Made by a program: the position numbers and the translations under genes. From Xiphias gladius (Eukaryota; Chordata; Actinopteri; Istiophoriformes; Xiphiidae), in assembly GCF_016859285.1 (NCBI RefSeq), contig NC_053400.1, forward strand, positions 25,566,001 through 25,630,000: a stretch of DNA of 64,000 bases, written 5' to 3'. The notes beneath the pieces are model-generated. The model did no database searches, was not told the origin of the DNA, and worked only from the letters and a program-made list of their open reading frames with translations. Position 1 is the stretch's first letter. The number at the start of each line of letters is the position of its first letter. Shown here one piece after another: positions 56,457-64,000 of this stretch.

Positions 56457-56702
56457 TGGAGGGTCATCTTCTTGAGACATATTAACAGTCCTTGGTCAAG
56501 TCAGTTTAAAATTCAAATATATCTTGTGAATTTTATTTGGCACTTGAAGGTGATGTTAAACTAAAGAAAGACGTGAGAGGAGCTCTTTTGTTTGAGCCGC
56601 CTGGTTCAAGAACAGAAACCAATGTCACTGTGTCAAATTCTGCCATTGCAGAAGTGCGTAGATATGTATCATACAGCTATGTCTAATTCAAAACATGTAT
56701 GC

Positions 56703-56790
<88 letters not shown>

Positions 56791-57638
56791 GTGCGTGTGT
56801 AGTCCAGAATTAGATATATGACAGAATTTTTGGTAATCACTTGTGTTGTTTAAAGTGAACTTTTTATTACAAGCTTTATTAGAAACTTTCATTAAAAACA
56901 TATAGTATAGATTCAAAATATGTTAAAAAAAAAGGTGATGTGATAATAATTTTATTTATTTAACAATTTCTTATGAGATGTTGTAAGCAAATTTACATAT
57001 AATACAAACTATAAACATGGATCCAATGAATTAACACAAGCACACACATTAATTGAATTCTGAATGACTGGTTATCTTATGTACTGTATGTATACTGTAT
57101 AAAGCTGATATTTTGGGAAAATTCTTTTGATAACACTCGCTGGATATTATACCTTAAGACTTTGATCATATAATGTCAACACATATATATGTGTTACTGA
57201 TGTATTACCACCCAAAATGTACATTTATATACGAGTAATAAAATGCCTAGCATTGGTAAACTGTGTATTTTGTTTATTTTACAACAACTGAAAGTGTTGA
57301 ATCCCAAAACACTGTCAGCTGCACATTTTTTGAAAACGCAACATTTCAGTAATATACATGAGACATACATTTTCAATAAACTTACCTTACCTAAGCACTG
57401 GCAGTATGTTTTGCCTAATTTCGTTTTCTTATGCACCTATCTACCAGGTGTGCATTACAACAACATTTAAATTGATATTTCAAAAGAAGTAAAAGTACTA
57501 AATATACTAACAAATGACTGAACATCAAAGCCTTTTACACAATTTTAAATATTAAAAAGTAATATGAACAAACTCTGTTCTTATTGTTCTTTTGATCAAC
57601 TGCCATTAATTTGAGTTGCTCTGTTCTTCGTTCAGAAA
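56457..57638. other. Convergent 3' flank of il1fma and ace2
   Basis: The 1.2 kb holds both 3' UTRs. A long (GT)n tract occupies 56703-56800. A possible il1fma polyadenylation signal AATAAA lies at 57237-57242. No gene is seen. Confidence 0.6.
56703..56800 (+). repeat. (GT)n microsatellite
   Basis: A nearly pure TG run of about 90 bases lies 250 bases after the il1fma stop codon. Confidence 0.95.
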
Positions 57639-59791
57639 TCAGAATCCAGTTTGTTCATCATCACTGTCCTTAAACGCTTTGTTAGTTTGTCCATCAGTGC
57701 TTGAATCGTAGGGATTGTCCACGCCTGTCATTGCGGATTTCCTACAGACACACAAAGAAACGCAACGTGACACACAGTCATGCAGGTAATTGCTCTAACA
57801 AGGTAGAAATGAGTCCCGAGACCAAACTCACTTCTTGCGCTCTCTGACACCAGACACGACGAGGTAGATGCCCATTAGCACCACGACTCCCATGACCACC
57901 CCAAACACCACCAGCCACACCTCCACCGGCTGCTCCACTGGAGGGGCCAGTGTTACTGGGATACCCTCAAACTCCAGCGTCCTGTCGTCCAACTGGAAGG
58001 CATCGTTGATTCGGCCTCGACTTAACCTGGGATCAGTATTGAAATGGGTTTATTATTGCTCACAAATATTGAATGTCTATAGGGAAAGGTCACACAGACA
58101 TAATTATAGCAAATAACTCAAATCCTTACGTTAGAAATGATATAAAAGCTCATGCACCATGAATGTTTGAACAAAATATCACGGGAATTCATTTCAGTCT
58201 GGATCAAAGTGGCAGATTGACATGACCATTACTAGAGCTGGTGTGTCTAAAAAGATCATTCAAAATAAATGCCACTAGCTTGGCTATTGAAGCTGCTTAG
58301 GAAGTCTGTGAAACATTCAGGGTTAAACAAAACAAGTACATTGCACTCAGTGTTTGGCATATACTTTATGTCATCAAAATACATTTGTGTGTCGGATGAA
58401 GCTTGTGCCTCACCGGATGGCAGTCTTCACATCATTCTTTGGGATGTATTCGGAGGGACTTGCCGGGTTGGTGACCACAATGTAGAAGGAGATTCTGGGA
58501 GTCTCCTTATAGGCGAGGACATTCTCAGACCTGCAGGTCCAGACAGAGAATAGCCCTCAAACGAATGTGGTGACAAAAGATAAGTCAGAGGACAACAAAG
58601 CATAAAGTGTCTGCATAGTTATAGTCCCGTGTTGACGCAGTTGCTACTGACGTGAAGAGAAGGGTCTCGTTCTTTTGGCTGTAGTACTGCCTCAAAGCAT
58701 ATGCAATGTTGGTCTTGAACAGATACAGCTCGTTGTCATTCCAGGAATACTGAAACACATTGTAGTTCATTAATATTTCACCTCATTAAATTCTGCAGTG
58801 TGTTCAGCAACACACTGCAGTTCACTTTAAAGCTGGAAAACTCTTTTCATTTTACGTGCAATTACATATTGTAACCCTACAGTAATAACACCTCTAACAA
58901 TCATCAATAATACTCACAGCATTTTCGCCCAAGGCAGTCTTCAAACTTAGTCTCACTTTGATGGCATACTCTGAATCTGTAAATAAATCACATTTATTTC
59001 ATTTCATTTCTTCACTTTAATTAATTAATGTGAATTTGATCATTTAAACATTTGACATGAAAACACCAGTGATTTAAGTCTGTGCTTTTTCTACTTCCTT
59101 GAAAAAGTCCTTGGGGATTTTTTTTTTTACTTCAGTGTCAGTTACGAGACGTAACATCAAGTACTCACAGTTATTACGTAATGGCGAGAGAGCTGTGTTC
59201 ACTCATATAGATTAGATGCCTCTGGGGCAGCTTTTCAGATCTATCAAAAAGTGTTCAGTTAACTGTATTAATTTAAACACTACATGAAAACGATATGGCA
59301 GTATAAATACACTCAACCCAGATACATTGGCTGTGCAGGAAACAAAGCAGGACAGATGGGAAGCTTAAAGGTATGGTTCAAAATTTGGGGAAAAATGCTA
59401 ATTAATTTTTTGCCAAGAGTTAGGTGAGAAGATAAATTCATCTCTCACATCTGCACAATGTCCATAAAGCTCCAGCCAGATGGTTAGCTTAGCTTAGCAA
59501 AAAGACTGTGAACAGGGGGAAACAGTTAGCCTGGTAACAGCCAAAGGTCCCAGGTCAAAGGTCATATGATATAATCTTTTGTACTCACATGGATCTATTT
59601 CTGCCTTCCAGCCTACTTTCCTGTTGTGTTGCATGTTTTCTGCCTTCAGCCAGTCATAAAGTTTTTGAAAATAGTCCAACAGGGGGCGGGCGTCCATCTT
59701 AGCATCACCGGATATCGTATGCAAAGCCCTGGTCCAAGACTGGGACCTTCCCAGCTCTAACATATTCCTGGCAGAAAACATTCACGATGAC

Positions 59792-59822
<31 letters not shown>

Positions 59823-60357
59823 ATGATAAATTACTGCTGCATTTTTACATGTGTACCACAATACAATATAATGTGCTACAGCAAAACTGAAATGAGACAT
59901 TATTTCTCTGTTTATTTCATCTGGGTACATGGACTGTGCAAATAGAAAATGTACAGGTCCATCACATGGATAATCAAAACAACGCAACAGACTTCAATGA
60001 GGAGCAGGAAGTCGTTCATACCTCAGCTTGGATCCTGCTGCTAAAGAACCAGTAATGTCACATGTAGACAAGGCACCTGTGTGACCGGCCGCATCGCAGA
60101 GTGCTTTTTGGAACTGAAACTGGTAGATGGTTCTTGTGAAGTATCTGTATTCACAACCAGTGACAAACACGCACACATGGGTGATGTCTTACAGCAGAAC
60201 TGGGGCAACTGTTTTCCGTACCGTAAATAGTTCTCTAGTGCAGCAGTTAGCAAGATTTTACACTTAACTGACCAGTGTGATAAAAATTAGAAAGTTCTAT
60301 AAATTTGTTATTTTAAAGAAAACATTTTTTTTAATCTGTATTTGGACCTTAAACTGC

Positions 60358-60394
<37 letters not shown>

Positions 60395-63335
60395 CATATC
60401 AAGTGAGTGCAGTAGTTCATAAGAAAGTTGTAAAAGTTCAAAAAATGCTCTATTTTGACAGGTTAAGAAAATCCAGAATCAAAGTGGCTGGACTTGGATG
60501 TTATGTGATTCCTTTTTTCCTTGAAGTGCAGCTTTACAGGAGGAGTGTTACCTGATGAAAGAATAGTCTCCAGATACATGGAACAGAGCAGTCGGGTCAC
60601 AGTATGTCTCATCTCTTGGCACCGGCTCGACCACCCCTACCAACTCCCTCCTGTTATGACAACAGAGAGTCAGCACTGATGCAGGCTGATGCTGTAACCA
60701 CAGCCGTGCAGCGAAGCAGCCGCTGAGGTTACATAACACAAAATGCCGCTATCTTTCTCTACAGAATGTCCACTTTTCATGTCATGACCGGATTTGATTA
60801 CAGTGATATTAGATGTGAACAGATGTTTTTATATCATTTACCTGTGAATTTTCAGCTTAAATTAACTTCGTTATTTACAGATGCTTCATATACAGTCAGT
60901 CTCTACTTACTTCATCTCCCACCAGCGCTCCATCCATTCATCCTTGGAGATGTTCCCTGCGAACACCTGCCACCTCCATTCCTCCAGCATGTAGGTGAAT
61001 GGCAGTGTGGCCACAATGGTGAGCGCCTGTTTGAGCAGAAAGTTGATCTCCGTTTCTGCAAGGCAAAAAAAATCCTTGTAGAGGTTAAGGTCTGAACTCT
61101 ATCTAGAAAGAATGTTGACACAATTTTTACAGAGGAATATTATTCTTTTTTTGGGGACATTTCAGTTAGCTTACTGCAGAACGCAGAAGTGAAGAAAGGT
61201 CCTGTTGTGTTTGATTATCTCGTATCACCGAATTAAACAGGTGAATACCGGTGTGACATGGTCTATTCAGGTAACCCAAACACATCACTCACACCTATTC
61301 TGGTTTGTTCAGATCTTTATATAAATATATATATATATGTGTATATATATATATATAAAGCAACTACAGCATACACTTAACTACAGCATACACTTAAAGT
61401 TGAGACTCTGGAAACCTGATGAATTTAAGTCCAATATTCACTTAAGTTTTAGTTTTGTTTTGGAAACAGCTGCCTGCTGCTGGAAACAATGCTGGAAGTT
61501 GGGGGGGGGGGGGCAGAAAACCAAAACAGTGAGCTGAAAGATGCTAAAAAGCTTCATACGGTTGAAAGGAACTGCAGTCAGGTGAATATTCTCTGGAAAT
61601 ATCTGGCTCTTTCAGCTCTTTCAATGAGCTGAAAGAGCTTTTTAGCATCTTTCAGCTCATTGTTTTGGTCTACACCAACTCCTGAAGGAAATATCTGGCT
61701 CTTTAGCTGCTACACGCTCCAGTATGTCTACCAGCTAGTCGGTGACTGTCTGTCTATTGTTTGGTGCTGAGCAGGTAGCGTACAGTGGGTTTTTAGAGCT
61801 TTTTTGTTGGGAAGAGCTGCCTGCTGCTGAGCAGAAAACCAAAACAATGTGCTGAAAGATTCTAAAAAGCTCCATACAGTTGAAGGGAACTGCAGAGTCA
61901 GGTGAATATTCTCTGTGGGTTCACATATCTATTTGTATTATAAAACTATTAATTATAGCAGCTTTAATGTTAGGAAGAACCAGTATTTCCTTAGTTTGAT
62001 AATTGTCAGTGTTATCTACATCCATGAGTCGTACCACTATCATAAATGAAGTTAGCGGGCAGGAGATCCAGGCTCTGCAGGTGTTTGGGCGTTGCAGCAG
62101 AGAGGGACATGATTTCTCCGACAGCCTCGTGGAAACCCTCGTTGGCTCCGTCCCTCAGGAGGTAGGACAGGTTGCGATAAGCCATCTGGTACTGGTTGTG
62201 ACCCATCTCATGGTGTGCAGTGAGGAAGTGGTCCATGTTGACCACGGTGCACATTTTGATCCTGAAGATGTTGGGGAGAAGTGTCGATGTCAGCAGTTGT
62301 ATTTTGTGATACAGAGATGGCATGATACCATATCGGACCAATAAAACAGCCTGCGCAATAGCATGTTTCTGATGAGACAGATAGCTTGGCTTTTACAGCT
62401 GAAGCCCAAGATCAATAAAATAAATTAAGTCCTTGTCTAGGGAGGCAGGTGGAGTAACACGGTTTCATGGAGAATACATTTTATTCAGTAATTTTAACCC
62501 AAACTGACGCTTGAGGAGCCATAAAACCTGACTTCTGGAAAGAGTTATATTTTGCATTTGGACAAACTTGGCTGCTATAGATACCCAAACCTCCAAATCA
62601 GTTAGAGCTGGGGCAACTATATGGATTAATATTTGACAACATTAAGACTCTGGTTATCTTTATCAGCAGGAAAGAATGACTCAGAGATTAATCAGCACCA
62701 TAGTTCCAGCAAGTTCATATTTATGGCTCACATGTACTGATATACAGTAAGATTACTGCCCATATTGCTCATATTAATTATTATTATTTTTTGGAGAACA
62801 ATTTATTCAAGTTTAGTCAGCAACCTCAATATCATAGAGTTGGCTTGATTATGTTCTTTTTCTTATGCTTGTTCTAAAATGGCTGCATATGTATGCATGT
62901 GTGAATATCTGTAAGTCTGTGGATTTATCCTCAAAAAGTTTATTAATGATAAATAACTGGCTGATTTTGCATTATTGCATTAACATGCACTGTCTGGGTT
63001 AAGTTATAACAGAAAAAAAATCAAATCAAGCATACATCATCAATCTTTTAATTATTTAGCTATGTTTCATATTGATTACTGTATATTTACAAATAAAAAC
63101 TCTCTTTTCTCCTTAAGAATGTGAACTGTGCTTAGAGACCATTAAATCTTGCACTACTAAGATGGCTGTTAAAACTGTCGATGCGTGTATTGTTTTGATG
63201 TCTTAATGTTATTCTGTTGTCTTATTTATTTTATTTTAATTCTCATTTCATTCTTTTTTTTCCATGTCTATGCTGTGAACTCCCGCCAACATTTTATTCT
63301 CAAGATTGTACTTCATCTACATCAATAAAGTATAT

Positions 63336-63384
<49 letters not shown>

Positions 63385-63770
63385 GTATCCTACCTAAAGT
63401 CCTCTCTGTTTCCCATGTCCCAGGCTGTGGGGTGACAGACCACCTTGCGTCCATCATCAGGCTTCGTCAGCATGGAGTTATTCCAGAAGTTTTCAAACAT
63501 CTTGTACAGACCCACAGACATGAAGAACTTCTCTGCTTCTTCGAACAGCCGACGCTCAGGCCAACCCTGAAATTTAAGTTGATCCATTAAAGAATATATT
63601 AAAGGAACATTGTTTCTTTCATATTATTTGAAATTCACACATAATAAAAGAATCAACTAAATTGTGCTTCACCTGCTCCACCATAGTTTTGCTGACATCA
63701 ATATCTGGTTTTCCGGGGTAGGGGACAGACAGGGGGTACAGGTTGTTCCAGAATCTTCCCCACATGTCAC
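57639..63770 (-). CDS. ace2: Angiotensin-converting enzyme 2, 3' two thirds of the gene
   Basis: ACE2 is a membrane zinc carboxypeptidase that converts angiotensin II to angiotensin 1-7. Twelve phase-consistent exons on the minus strand: 63673-63770, 63394-63566, 62035-62261, 60911-61055, 60552-60650, 60022-60144, 59589-59767, 58918-58976, 58652-58749, 58414-58530, 57832-58026 and 57639-57741 (stop TGA). About 538 residues are encoded. The zinc motif HEMGH is at 62198-62212 and the third zinc ligand lies in [10 protein letters not shown]. Other blocks are [45 protein letters not shown] and [17 protein letters not shown]. The collectrin-like neck ([12 protein letters not shown]) and one membrane helix ([20 protein letters not shown]) follow. 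The tail ends DDEQTGF, which keeps a possible PDZ-ligand terminus. The signal peptide and N-terminal third lie right of the window. Being intact and in frame, it appears functional. Confidence 0.96.
58750..58917 (-). other. ace2 short intron
   Basis: A 168-base intron separates ..LGENA from YSWNDNE in phase 0. Nothing else is seen. Confidence 0.8.
58977..59588 (-). other. ace2 intron with family A repeat
   Basis: This 612-base intron carries a family A repeat copy at 59360-59575 that reaches to within a few bases of the donor of the upstream exon. Confidence 0.8.
59360..59575 (+). repeat. Dispersed repeat family A, copy 5
   Basis: It starts TTAAAGGTATGGTTCAAAAT and includes GGTTAGCTTAGCTTAGCAAA, AAGACTGTGAACAGG and GGGAAACAGTTAGCCTGG. 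Confidence 0.8.
59787..59821 (+). repeat. (GAT)n microsatellite
   Basis: About 11 GAT units lie within an ace2 intron, 20 bases upstream of an exon start (59767) on the transcribed strand. Confidence 0.95.
60145..60551 (-). other. ace2 intron with (TA)n run
   Basis: It contains a TA-rich microsatellite at 60358-60395. No exon is seen. Confidence 0.8.
61520..61669. repeat. Nested inverted repeats inside family B copy 4
   Basis: The arm 61520-61553 pairs with 61636-61669 at 33 of 34 positions. Inside, GCTCTTTCAGCTC is followed by its exact reverse complement after a 7-base loop (around 61607-61639). Confidence 0.9.
61525..61905 (+). repeat. Dispersed repeat family B, copy 4
   Basis: The block GAGCTGAAAGATGCTAAAAA, ATATCTGGCTCTTTAGCTGC and TTGGTGCTGAGCAGGTAGCG are shared with the other family B copies. 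Confidence 0.75.
62262..63393 (-). other. ace2 intron, AT-rich
   Basis: The 1.1-kb intron is AT-rich, with a (TA)n tract at 63340-63385 about 8 bases from the donor of the upstream exon. No recognised repeat family. Confidence 0.75.
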
Positions 63771-64000
63771 CTGAACAAATAAAAAAGGGTAATTATTTTT
63801 CACTTGAAGTACTTTTTAAGAAGACACTGAGATGTTCTTCCTACAGCAGATCAGTCAGATGTATGTATGTAATTGCAATCCTTTCAGAGGTGTACATACA
63901 TTTTACATTATATTACATCTGTTACATTTCTTTTGCCTTTGTAACAGTGTTTACCTGTATTATTACATTTAAACAACCAAATAGCTAAATTTCCCTAAAG

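Larger units (their letters stand above)
61056..62034 (-). other. ace2 intron with TA run, G run and family B repeat
   Basis: A (TA)n region lies at 61320-61357, a G13 run at 61501-61513, and a family B copy at 61525-61905 with strong inverted repeats. Confidence 0.8.

Noticed and set aside
62003-62344. 113-residue plus-strand frame
   Set aside because: It is antisense to the ace2 exon carrying HEMGH; the minus strand is the real gene.

Overview
This window is vertebrate nuclear DNA, almost certainly from a ray-finned (teleost, probably percomorph) fish. It has short coding exons with GT/GC..AG introns, dense (CA)n and (TA)n microsatellites, typical fish dispersed repeats, an L2-type LINE, a Tc1-type remnant and a hAT-type non-autonomous element. 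Nothing bacterial or viral is present.

Six genes can be assembled exon by exon with consistent splice phases. 1-8239 (+): grpr, gastrin-releasing-peptide/bombesin receptor, with the start of the gene outside the window. 19342-25701 (-): vegfd (figf). 27483-42752 (-): pir (pirin), with two apparent single-base frameshifts. 44406-49008 (-): a complete nine-exon gene for a bacterial-type FAD/NADP-binding monooxygenase-like protein of about 608 residues. I know of no functional description of it in vertebrates. 51866-56456 (+): an IL-1-family cytokine (il1fma-like) carrying an N-terminal PDZ-like domain. 57639-63770 (-): the 3' two thirds of ace2, with the upstream exons beyond the right edge.

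VEGFD-PIR-ACE2 lie together, with GRPR nearby, on human Xp22.2, so this is an ancient linkage group. Between pir and ace2, where mammals have BMX, this fish has the flavoprotein and the cytokine gene. The genes are not an operon. grpr and vegfd converge, vegfd and pir are in tandem, the flavoprotein and il1fma diverge, and il1fma and ace2 converge.

The remaining sequence is introns and intergenic DNA. It holds at least four dispersed repeat families, many microsatellites (several touching splice junctions), a degenerate CTCAY-rich tract inside a flavoprotein intron, and several strong inverted repeats. The most interesting items are the uncharacterised flavoprotein gene, the PDZ-IL-1 fusion, the pir frameshifts, and microsatellites that form or abut splice sites in grpr, vegfd and pir.
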